Below, in pieces: positions 29,834-36,851 of a DNA stretch of 36,851 bases. The notes beneath the pieces are model-generated. The model saw only the letters and a program-made list of their open reading frames with translations. It did no database searches and was not told the origin of the DNA. The position numbers were made by a program, and so were the translations under genes. The stretch is from Hyphomicrobiales bacterium. GTDB taxonomy: Bacteria; Pseudomonadota; Alphaproteobacteria; Rhizobiales; Beijerinckiaceae. The stretch lies in the NCBI GenBank assembly GCA_019246665.1, contig JAFAQA010000134.1, positions 1 through 36,851 on the forward strand, given 5' to 3'. The first letter of the stretch is position 1. Every line of letters starts with the position of its first letter.

Positions 29834-30955
29834 ATGACGCAGTCGCGGGATTTTCGGCCTGCGGCTTTCCATGAGCTTCGCAATTGGGCGGCGGACGACG
29901 CTCTCGCCGCCTTCGCTGTTTTCAAGGCCGGTGCGGCCGCGATCGTCGAGGGGCGGGCGCCGTTGCGCTCCGCCCGGGCGCCAAGCGCATCGCTCGTCGC
30001 GATCGGCAGAGCCGCGCTTTCCGAAAACCCACGCAGCGCCGTCGAGGCTCGCGCTTTCTTCGAGAGGCAGTTCGCGCCTTTCGAGATTTTTCCGGACGCC
30101 GAACCAAGCGGGCCGGAAGGGGCGTTCTTCACCGGCTATTTCGAGCCCGTGACCGAGGGTTCGAGCGAGCAAAGCGCCAGCTTCCAGGCTCCCATTCTGG
30201 CGCGCCCCGTCGATCTTGTGACGCTCGCTCGCGGCGAACACCTCAAAGGTTGCGATGTGCCTCTCACGAGCGCGCGCCGCGTGGGAGGACGACTCCAGCC
30301 CTTTCCCGACCGCGCCGCGATCGACGCCGGTGCACTCGCTGGGCAAGGGCTCGAGCTCGTCTGGCTCAAGGATCACGTCGAGGTCTTCATTATTCAGGTG
30401 CAAGGCTCGGCTCAGGTGAAGCTTAAGGATGGGCGTCGGATTCGGCTCCGATATGACGGCCGCAATGGCTGGCCTTACACATCGATCGGCAGGCTGCTGA
30501 TCGAAGAGCGCGCGATCGCCTCTCACGAAATGTCGCTTGAAGCGCTGACGAACTGGCTGCGCGCCCATCCGCGGAAGGCCGAATCCGTCATGCGTCGCAA
30601 CCGCTCTTACGTATTCTTCGCCATCGCGGACGGCCTCGGGGAAAGCAGCGGTCCCGTCGGGGGCGCCGATATTCCTTTGACGCCCGGCCGCTCCCTCGCG
30701 GTCGATCGCGGCATGTGGTCTTATGGCCTGCCCTTTTGGGTCGATGTCGAACGACCTCTGCCGGATGATGGCGGACGGGATCGGTGGCAAAGGCTCATGA
30801 TCGCTCAGGACACGGGAACGGCGATCGTCGGGGCCGGCCGCATCGACATTTTCGTCGGAAGCGGCGCGGGGGCCGGGAGCCTCGCGGGCCGCCAGCGGCA
30901 TCATGGCCGCCTCTTCGTGCTGTTGCCACGCGGCGAGGCGCCGGTCCGATCATGA
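29834..30955 (+). CDS. mltA: MltA-family membrane-bound lytic murein transglycosylase
   Basis: GAFFTGYFEPV, VFIIQVQGSAQVKLKDGRRIRLRYDGRNGWPYTSIGRLLIE, MIAQDTGTAIVGAGRIDIFVGSG (3D domain). Start ambiguous: ORF extends to 29705, overlapping the Tim44-like gene. Confidence 0.92.
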   Translation: MTQSRDFRPAAFHELRNWAADDALAAFAVFKAGAAAIVEGRAPLRSARAPSASLVAIGRAALSENPRSAVEARAFFERQFAPFEIFPDAEPSGPEGAFFTGYFEPVTEGSSEQSASFQAPILARPVDLVTLARGEHLKGCDVPLTSARRVGGRLQPFPDRAAIDAGALAGQGLELVWLKDHVEVFIIQVQGSAQVKLKDGRRIRLRYDGRNGWPYTSIGRLLIEERAIASHEMSLEALTNWLRAHPRKAESVMRRNRSYVFFAIADGLGESSGPVGGADIPLTPGRSLAVDRGMWSYGLPFWVDVERPLPDDGGRDRWQRLMIAQDTGTAIVGAGRIDIFVGSGAGAGSLAGRQRHHGRLFVLLPRGEAPVRS

Positions 30956-31554
30956 CGGCGCGCAGTCGCAACTCGCGTCGTCGCGTGCGAGGCCAACTCA
31001 CCGAAGAAGATCTGCGCCTTTGGGCCGAAGTCGCACGCAGCGCCAAGCCGCTGCGAGGCAGAGCCATGCCCAAAGTGACAGCGGAGCCCTCGCTGCCGCC
31101 GAGCGACGGCGCGGCAAGCGCTTCCGAACCGGAGCGCGAGACGCCTCGGGGCCGGCGAGTTCCGGAGCGCCCTGCCGCCAGCGAAGCTCCGCAAGCGCCG
31201 CTCGTGACGCTCGAGCGCCGGCTTCTGCAGCGCCTGCGCCGCGGCAGGACGGCGCCAGGCGCCGTGATCGATCTGCACGGATTGCGCCAAGAGGAGGCGC
31301 GACGGCGACTTTCCGCCTTTCTGCACGATTGCCAAGCGAGGGGTAAGAAAACCGCGATCGTCATCACGGGAAAGGGCGGCATGACATTCTCGTTTGCCGG
31401 CGAACGTGGTGTGCTGCGTCGTGCCGTGCCGCTTTGGCTCGCCATGCCGGATTTGCGACCGCTCGTCATCGGCTTTACGGAAGCAGGCGCAGGACTTGGC
31501 GGGGCGGGCGCGCTCATCTTGCGCATTCGCGCCACGCGAGCCACTCGATCATGA
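30952..31554 (+). CDS. Smr domain protein (DNA mismatch repair/endonuclease-like)
   Basis: In-frame ATG at 30952 overlapping mltA stop (ATGA). DLHGLRQEEARRRLSAFLHDCQARGKKTAIVITGKG is the Smr signature. Tracked ORF opens earlier at 30784. Confidence 0.92.
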   Translation: MTARSRNSRRRVRGQLTEEDLRLWAEVARSAKPLRGRAMPKVTAEPSLPPSDGAASASEPERETPRGRRVPERPAASEAPQAPLVTLERRLLQRLRRGRTAPGAVIDLHGLRQEEARRRLSAFLHDCQARGKKTAIVITGKGGMTFSFAGERGVLRRAVPLWLAMPDLRPLVIGFTEAGAGLGGAGALILRIRATRATRS

Positions 31555-31610
31555 ACCGCAAAAGTGGTCCCTGGGAAGGCGTGGCGCTTCGATGAGATCA
31601 GTAGCGTCGG

Positions 31611-31676
31611 GTTATCTTTTTGTTTTTCCGCATGATCTTATCGCAAAAGTGGGGCCACTTTTGCGGATCATGCTCT
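31611..31676 (+). repeat. Dispersed palindromic intergenic repeat, copy B
   Basis: GTTATCTTTTTGTTTTTCCGCATGATCTTATCGCAAAAGTGGGGCCACTTTTGCGGATCATGCTCT; central inverted repeat CGCAAAAGTGG/CCACTTTTGCG. Confidence 0.9.
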
Positions 31677-31780
31677 GGACTCATGCGTTCGGCCGCCTCG
31701 ACTTGACCCCTTAGAGCCCGAATGCGAGAGGCTGCGTCGCGCGGGCCCCTCGTCCGTGATCTTCCTCGAGCCGGAAATGG

Positions 31781-32785
31781 ATGATGACCGAAACGCGCTA
31801 CGATGTCCTGGGCCTCGGCAATGCCATCGTCGATGTGATTGCCCGCACCGAGGATGATTTTCTGGCGAAGCACAAACTCAACAAAGGCGCGATGACCCTC
31901 ATCGAGGAGGCGCGCGCCGAAGCGCTTTTTCAGTCAATGGGGCCTGCCGAGATCATCTCGGGCGGCTGCGCCGCGAACACCGCATCCGGCGTCGCATCCC
32001 TGGGAGGCCGCGCCGCTTTCATCGGGAAGGTTCGCCAAGACACGCTCGGCGAGCTCTTCGCCCAGAATATCCGCGCTTTCGGCGTCGATTTCGAGACGTT
32101 GCCGGCGACATCAGGACCGGCGACCGCAAGGTCCTTCATCATGGTCACGCCGGACGGCGAGCGGACCATGAACACCTACCTTGGCGCCTGCCAAGGCCTT
32201 GGCCCCGACGATGTGGCCGAGAGGGCCGTCACAATGAGCGCCTTCATCTACCTCGAAGGATATCTTTGGGATCCCCCGCTCGCCAAGGAGGCCTTCCGCA
32301 AAGCCGCGGAGATTGCTCATGGGGCGGGTCGAAAAGTGGCTCTGACGCTTTCCGATGCGTTTTGCGTCGATCGCTATCGCGACGAATTCATGGAGCTCCT
32401 TCGTTCACGCGTCGTGGACATTCTATTTGCCAACGAACATGAATTGAAAAGCCTATTTACGACCGAGGATTTTGAGACGGCCGTGGCGGCTTTGCGCGAT
32501 ATGGGCGCGCTCGGCGTCGTCACGCGCGGCGCTAACGGCGCGATGACCGTCACGCGTGAGGATACGGTCGCCGTGCCGGCCTTTCCGATCGAGCGGCTCG
32601 TCGACACCACGGGAGCCGGCGATCTCTTCGCGGGCGGCTTTCTGTTCGGGTTGGCGCGTGGCTTTCCTGAAAAGGAGTGCCTGCGGCTAGGCACGCTTGC
32701 AGCCGCGGAGGTGATCCAGCATATCGGCGCGCGTCCGCAACGGAGCTTGAAGGAGCTTGCCGAGCAGGAAGGACTTGCGGGGTGA
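31781..32785 (+). CDS. Adenosine kinase-like PfkB family sugar kinase
   Basis: 334 aa; YDVLGLGNAIVDVIARTEDDFL, ISGGCAANTASGVASLGGRAAFIGKV, VDTTGAGDLFAGGFLFGLARG (PfkB signature). Confidence 0.94.
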   Translation: MMTETRYDVLGLGNAIVDVIARTEDDFLAKHKLNKGAMTLIEEARAEALFQSMGPAEIISGGCAANTASGVASLGGRAAFIGKVRQDTLGELFAQNIRAFGVDFETLPATSGPATARSFIMVTPDGERTMNTYLGACQGLGPDDVAERAVTMSAFIYLEGYLWDPPLAKEAFRKAAEIAHGAGRKVALTLSDAFCVDRYRDEFMELLRSRVVDILFANEHELKSLFTTEDFETAVAALRDMGALGVVTRGANGAMTVTREDTVAVPAFPIERLVDTTGAGDLFAGGFLFGLARGFPEKECLRLGTLAAAEVIQHIGARPQRSLKELAEQEGLAG

Positions 32786-33460
32786 TCAAGTGGCCGTCAG
32801 CTTGCGGACCTCGATGGTCCGGATCGCGACCGAGACCGTTATTTCGAAATGATCCGTCTGGACGATCTCCGTGATGTTGAGCGGACGGTGAGCGGCGACG
32901 TTTTGCCCATGGCGCCGCCTCAGGCTGTCGTAGAGGATGCCGGCGCCTCCAGAGGCTCGCATCTTTTCCCCAAGCATCTGAGAGGCGTCGTATCGGTCCG
33001 AGGCGTAGATGTCGGCGCGGGCGAGCTGCTGGCCTCGGATGTCGAGATATTCTCCCAATAGAGTGGCGGAATAGGCGCGATACCGGCGACTCATGGAAGG
33101 GAGGGCGCGCGCCAGGGTTTCGCGCCTGAGATGATGACCGACCTCGGCCGCCGAGGTGCGCAGATCATCGGCCGCATACCATGCCCCAAGCTCGGCACCA
33201 TTGAAGCGCATGCCTCCCGGCGGAACATGCAAAAACGCCCCCATCACGATGCTGGAGTTTGGCCTGCCATAGGCCCATTCCGATCGCGGTAAGCGCGCGA
33301 TCCGATCGGCGACAAAGCGGTCGTTCGTCCACCCGACGAGTTCCATGACGGCTGCCAAATCAGCCGCCATGGAGACTGAGTCGAAAAGTCCGATCGGAGG
33401 AAATTGCGAAGGTATCAGTCGGAAAGCCGGCAGCGGCGCCGCCGCGTATGCATCCGTCAC
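32786..33460 (-). CDS. RES-domain protein, putative TA toxin
   Basis: 224 aa; AFRLIPSQFPPIGLFDSV..., RFNGAELGAWYAADDLRTSAAEVGHHL, FEITVSVAIRTIEVRKL. GTG start overlaps the upstream antitoxin stop (GTGA). Confidence 0.88.
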   Translation of the reverse strand: MTDAYAAAPLPAFRLIPSQFPPIGLFDSVSMAADLAAVMELVGWTNDRFVADRIARLPRSEWAYGRPNSSIVMGAFLHVPPGGMRFNGAELGAWYAADDLRTSAAEVGHHLRRETLARALPSMSRRYRAYSATLLGEYLDIRGQQLARADIYASDRYDASQMLGEKMRASGGAGILYDSLRRRHGQNVAAHRPLNITEIVQTDHFEITVSVAIRTIEVRKLTAT

Positions 33461-33975
33461 CGAAACACCAGCTCATTGTCCTCGTAAGGCAGGAAGTCGA
33501 TGTCCAGCGAATTCGGCGGCATGTATTGGCCGCCCCGCGCGCCATCGAGGAAACGGCGCACGGTCAACAGAGCGTCCTGCGAGCCGCTCGTCACGAGATC
33601 GAGCGGAGATCGCCCGCCAAAGACGGGCGCGTTATGCGGACCTCTTAGCCAAGCGACGCCAAGCCGCTCATTTGGATACAATATGCCGAGCGCCTGGTGA
33701 ATTCCGAACACCGCTGAAATGCGCGTCAATGTATCGACGCTCAAGGTGAATGACCCGTGTTCCCGGGCGAGACGGCACCAATTGTAATAAGTTGAGCGCG
33801 AGGGAAGGCCCAAAACTAAAAGCCGCTGCTCTTCGCTCAAGCCCCACAGATCCGCGATGGCGAGGAAGGTCCGCAGCGCGGGCGCGCTGAGGCGCCGACG
33901 ATTGGCTGATGCGAAAGAGGCCCCGCTCGCTCGTTGGGCGGCATCATGGGAAGATAAGGCTCGGCGGGTTTTCAT
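33457..33975 (-). CDS. MbcA/ParS/Xre-type (DUF2384) antitoxin
   Basis: 172 aa; LLVLGLPSRSTYYNWCR helical region, ISAVFGIHQALGILYPNERLGVAWLRGPHNAPVFGGRSPLDLVTSG is the DUF2384 pattern. Confidence 0.9.
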   Translation of the reverse strand: MKTRRALSSHDAAQRASGASFASANRRRLSAPALRTFLAIADLWGLSEEQRLLVLGLPSRSTYYNWCRLAREHGSFTLSVDTLTRISAVFGIHQALGILYPNERLGVAWLRGPHNAPVFGGRSPLDLVTSGSQDALLTVRRFLDGARGGQYMPPNSLDIDFLPYEDNELVFR

Positions 33976-33982
33976 GTGATGG

Positions 33983-34006
33983 TCCAGATCTGGATATAGT
34001 CCAGAT
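33983..34006. promoter_or_regulatory. Palindrome plus half-site immediately upstream of RES/Xre operon (candidate operator)
   Basis: TCCAGATCTGGA (33983-33994, perfect 12-bp palindrome) followed by TCCAGAT (34000-34006). The antitoxin start codon (minus strand) is at 33975, with TATATCC between the sites on the minus strand. Confidence 0.55.
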
Positions 34007-34042
34007 TGGGCCTCAAGGCAATGCGTCCCTCAGCAGGCAGAT

Positions 34043-34062
34043 CTGCATTCACCTGCATTCAC
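34043..34062. repeat. Perfect tandem duplication of 10 bp (CTGCATTCAC x2)
   Basis: CTGCATTCACCTGCATTCAC read directly at 34043-34062. Confidence 0.8.
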
Positions 34063-34303
34063 TGATCTTTGGTTGGGGCACGCCACGATCGAGCACCTGG
34101 TCGCAAGGGTCAGAGCAAATCACTCTTCGCGGATATTTTATGTGGCTGGCTATTTAATTTGATTAACCGGATAATGTGATTTCGCATTTGCGCCTGAGCG
34201 GATTTACTATGTAAGCCTCGAACCTGGGATGTAATTGTAAAAACGCCCTTTAAATCGCGTTGCGGACCGTTTGCAAACGGCTTGCGCTCAATAGGCAGCT
34301 AAT

Positions 34304-35269
34304 CTATAGCCGGCGCAACGCGACTTCCACGATCTCGTGCGCCGCCCCCTTGCGCAAGATGAGATCGGCGCGCTGGCGGGTCGGCAGGATGTTCTCACGA
34401 AGGTTCAGGAGATTGATGCTGCGCCAGATGTCCTCGGCGGTCTCGCGCGCCTGCTCTTCGGAAAGCTCGGCAAACCGCCGGAAAAAGGAGCGCGGATCGC
34501 GGAAAGCCGTCTCCCGGAGCCGCATGAAGCGCTCGACATACCAGGTGTAGAGATCGTCCTCATCGGCATCGAGATAGATCGAGAAGTCGAAGAAATCCGA
34601 GACGAACGGGATGGCCGATCCTTCCTTCGGCAGCCGCACCGGCTCGAGCACGTTGAGCCCTTCGAGAATGAGAATATCGGGCCGGTCGACAATCGTTTCC
34701 TCGCCCGGCACGACATCGTAGACGAGGTGCGAGTAAACGGGCGCGCGCACCTTGCGCTTGCCGGCCTTGACGTCGCTCAAAAACCGCAACAGCGCCGGCG
34801 TGTCGTAGCTCTCGGGAAAGCCCTTCTTGTTCATGATGCCGCGCGCATTGAGCTCGGCATTCGGCAAGAGGAAGCCGTCGGTGGTGACAAGCTGGACTTT
34901 CGGCGTGTTCGGCCAGCGCGACAAGAGCGTGGTGAGGACCCTGGCCATCGTCGATTTGCCGACCGAAACCGAGCCCGCGAGCCCGATGACGTAGGGCATC
35001 TTGCCATCCTCGGCCATGAGGAAGCGCTGCGTCGCCTTGAAGAGACCCTGCGTCGCGGCAACATACAAGGAGAGAAGGCGTGACAGGGGCAGATAGATCG
35101 CCGCCACCTCCTCGAGCGAGATCGGGTCGTTCAAGGATTGCAGCTTGACGAGATCCTCGAGGTTCAGCGTCAGTGGCGTATCGGCGCGCAGCTTCGCCCA
35201 TTCGCCACGGCTGAAGATGCGATAGGGCGAGACGCCCCCCACCGAAAACTGCCCTGCACGCTCGTCCAT
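34304..35269 (-). CDS. coaA: Type I pantothenate kinase
   Basis: 321 aa; [24 protein letters not shown]-loop, [37 protein letters not shown]. Confidence 0.97.
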   Translation of the reverse strand: MDERAGQFSVGGVSPYRIFSRGEWAKLRADTPLTLNLEDLVKLQSLNDPISLEEVAAIYLPLSRLLSLYVAATQGLFKATQRFLMAEDGKMPYVIGLAGSVSVGKSTMARVLTTLLSRWPNTPKVQLVTTDGFLLPNAELNARGIMNKKGFPESYDTPALLRFLSDVKAGKRKVRAPVYSHLVYDVVPGEETIVDRPDILILEGLNVLEPVRLPKEGSAIPFVSDFFDFSIYLDADEDDLYTWYVERFMRLRETAFRDPRSFFRRFAELSEEQARETAEDIWRSINLLNLRENILPTRQRADLILRKGAAHEIVEVALRRL

Positions 35270-35312
35270 TCAGAGATCCTGTCCTTCCGGCACTCTTCGT
35301 GCCGGGGCGCCG

Positions 35313-35639
35313 TCAAGCTTCGTCGCGCGCCGCCTTCTCCGCGAGGCCGGATTGGGCGCTGCGGCGCTCGAGCTCGTCGAGGACATCTTGCACCAAAACG
35401 CCACGCGCGCGAAGCAGGACGAGGAGATGATACAGTAGATCTGCGCTCTCGCCGATCAAGGCGCCCTTGTCGTTCTCGACCGCGGCAATCACCGCCTCGA
35501 TGGCCTCCTCGCCAAGCTTCTTCGCCACGCGAGCCGGTCCTTTGGCAAGAAGCTTCGCGGTCCAGGAGGCGTTCGGGCTGGCGGAGGAGCGCTCGGCGAT
35601 GATGCGTTCGAGATCCGCAAGCGTGAAGCGCGTCGTCAT
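35313..35639 (-). CDS. hisE: Phosphoribosyl-ATP pyrophosphatase
   Basis: 108 aa [53 protein letters not shown]...[16 protein letters not shown] overlaps hisF stop (ATGA). Tracked longer ORF to 36044 is over-extended. Confidence 0.96.
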   Translation of the reverse strand: MTTRFTLADLERIIAERSSASPNASWTAKLLAKGPARVAKKLGEEAIEAVIAAVENDKGALIGESADLLYHLLVLLRARGVLVQDVLDELERRSAQSGLAEKAARDEA

Positions 35640-36412
35640 CGATCCATCCTCACCGCGACGCCGGCATCGCGCAAATATTGCTTCGCCTCGGGGATGGTGA
35701 ATTCGCCAAAATGAAAGATCGAGGCCGCGAGCACCGCGCTCGCATGGCCGTCGCGCACGCCTTCCACAAGATGCTGGAGCGCGCCCACCCCGCCCGAAGC
35801 GATCACCGGCACCGAAACGCGGTCGGCGACGGCGCGGGTGAGCGCGATGTCGTAGCCGGATCTCGAGCCATCGCGATCCATGGAGGTGAGGAGGATCTCG
35901 CCTGCGCCAAGCGCCGCCACCTCTTCGGCAAAGGCGAGCGCGTCGAGGCCTGTGGGCTGGCGGCCTCCATGAGTGAAGATTTCCCAGTGGGGCAACTCGC
36001 CGGCCGTGCTGACGCGCTTCGCGTCGATCGCCACCGTGATGCACTGGTCGCCAAATCTTTGCGCCGCCGCCTGCACAAATTTGCGGTCCTTCACGGCAGC
36101 CGTGTTGATCGAGACCTTGTCGGCTCCGGCGAGAAGAAGCGCACGAATGTCGTCGAGCGTGCGCATGCCCCCGCCCACGGTGAGCGGCATGAAGCAGACC
36201 TCCGCGGTGCGCGCCACGACATCGAGCAGAATGCCGCGACCCTCATGGCTTGCCGTGATGTCGAGAAAGCACATTTCGTCGGCTCCGGCGGCGTCATAGG
36301 CCTGCGCGGCTTCGACCGGATCGCCCGCATCGGCGAGGTCGACGAAGCGCACGCCCTTCACGACACGCCCGTCTTTCACGTCGAGACAAGGAATGATGCG
36401 GGTTTTCAGCAT
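35636..36412 (-). CDS. hisF: Imidazole glycerol phosphate synthase cyclase subunit
   Basis: 258 aa [55 protein letters not shown]...; real start 36412, not 36832. Confidence 0.97.
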   Translation of the reverse strand: MLKTRIIPCLDVKDGRVVKGVRFVDLADAGDPVEAAQAYDAAGADEMCFLDITASHEGRGILLDVVARTAEVCFMPLTVGGGMRTLDDIRALLLAGADKVSINTAAVKDRKFVQAAAQRFGDQCITVAIDAKRVSTAGELPHWEIFTHGGRQPTGLDALAFAEEVAALGAGEILLTSMDRDGSRSGYDIALTRAVADRVSVPVIASGGVGALQHLVEGVRDGHASAVLAASIFHFGEFTIPEAKQYLRDAGVAVRMDR

Positions 36413-36629
36413 GATGCCCGTTCGCATGCCCGGGAGCGCCCGTCTAGTGGTGCGGTGCCGACAAATGGCCCCGGTATGTCGGAATAGGCCTGACCGCAGC
36501 TTCAGAAACGAGACGGTCGATCGATTCGTCCGACGGATGGTGACGGTCCGCCGGGATCGATGCACCCGCGGGAATCGCGCATGCGTCCTACCCGCATCAT
36601 AGTCGGCTTGACCCGACCGCGCCGGCCGT

Positions 36630-36851
36630 TCAGGCGCCTGGGACGGGCGCCTCGTTGCCTCGCAACATGGCGAGCGCGCGTCGCGCATCGATGCGCCCGT
36701 CGTGAAGCGCCCGGCCCACGATGGCGCCTTCGAGCGACGAGGCGCGAGGCTCGGCGAGGCGCTCGATGTCCTGCATCGAAGAGAGGCCTCCCGAGGCGAT
36801 GACTGGAATATCGACGGCCTCGGCAAGCGCAAGCGTCGCCTCGAAATTGAG
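36630..36851 (-). CDS. hisA: HisA C-terminal end (5' part beyond window)
   Basis: Minus-strand translation from base 36851: [73 protein letters not shown]. Not in ORF track because it has no start in the window. Confidence 0.93.
   Translation of the reverse strand, partial: LNFEATLALAEAVDIPVIASGGLSSMQDIERLAEPRASSLEGAIVGRALHDGRIDARRALAMLRGNEAPVPGA

Noticed and set aside
29369-30904. 511-aa minus-strand ORF across the Tim44-like gene and mltA
   Set aside because: Antisense to two recognised genes; no recognisable protein features.
23863-31676. CRISPR array as explanation of the repeated palindromes
   Set aside because: Copies are kilobases apart, in both orientations, with no regular spacers and no cas genes in the window.
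33909-34157. 82-aa plus-strand ORF overlapping the Xre antitoxin start and upstream region
   Set aside because: Overlaps the candidate operator and antitoxin N-terminus, no domain, likely spurious.
35640-36044. N-terminal extension of the hisE ORF and (36413-36832) of the hisF ORF
   Set aside because: Extensions overlap hisF and hisA coding sequence out of frame; canonical starts at 35639 and 36412 match known N-termini and the ATGA overlap.

Overview
Gene-dense, GC-rich window, most likely from an alphaproteobacterial (Hyphomicrobiales/Rhizobiales-type) chromosome. In order it contains: the 3' part of isocitrate lyase; a DUF4170-like ORF; an RND efflux permease/adaptor pair (-); a five-gene glycogen/maltodextrin operon glgP-glgX-glgA-glgB-malQ (+); a small ParE/RelE-type toxin-antitoxin (TA) pair; a 180-kDa-class NAD-glutamate dehydrogenase; an aldo/keto reductase; a small Met-rich membrane ORF; purH; a heparinase II/III-family protein; an SDHAF4/DUF1674 protein; a Tim44-like protein - MltA - Smr cluster; an adenosine/PfkB-type kinase; a RES/Xre-type TA pair; and coaA-hisE-hisF-hisA (hisA truncated at the window edge). 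Most of it is conserved housekeeping DNA. I found no convincing new multigene system. The structure beyond the genes is: (i) a dispersed palindromic intergenic repeat in three copies, two abutting stop codons, with a related half-site and a variant-core copy; (ii) operator-like repeats directly upstream of both TA modules; (iii) a glycogen operon without glgC but with malQ; (iv) an MltA ORF with no visible signal peptide; (v) a Met-rich small membrane protein; (vi) two intergenic regions with unexplained content. All calls come from reading the sequence; no database search was run.
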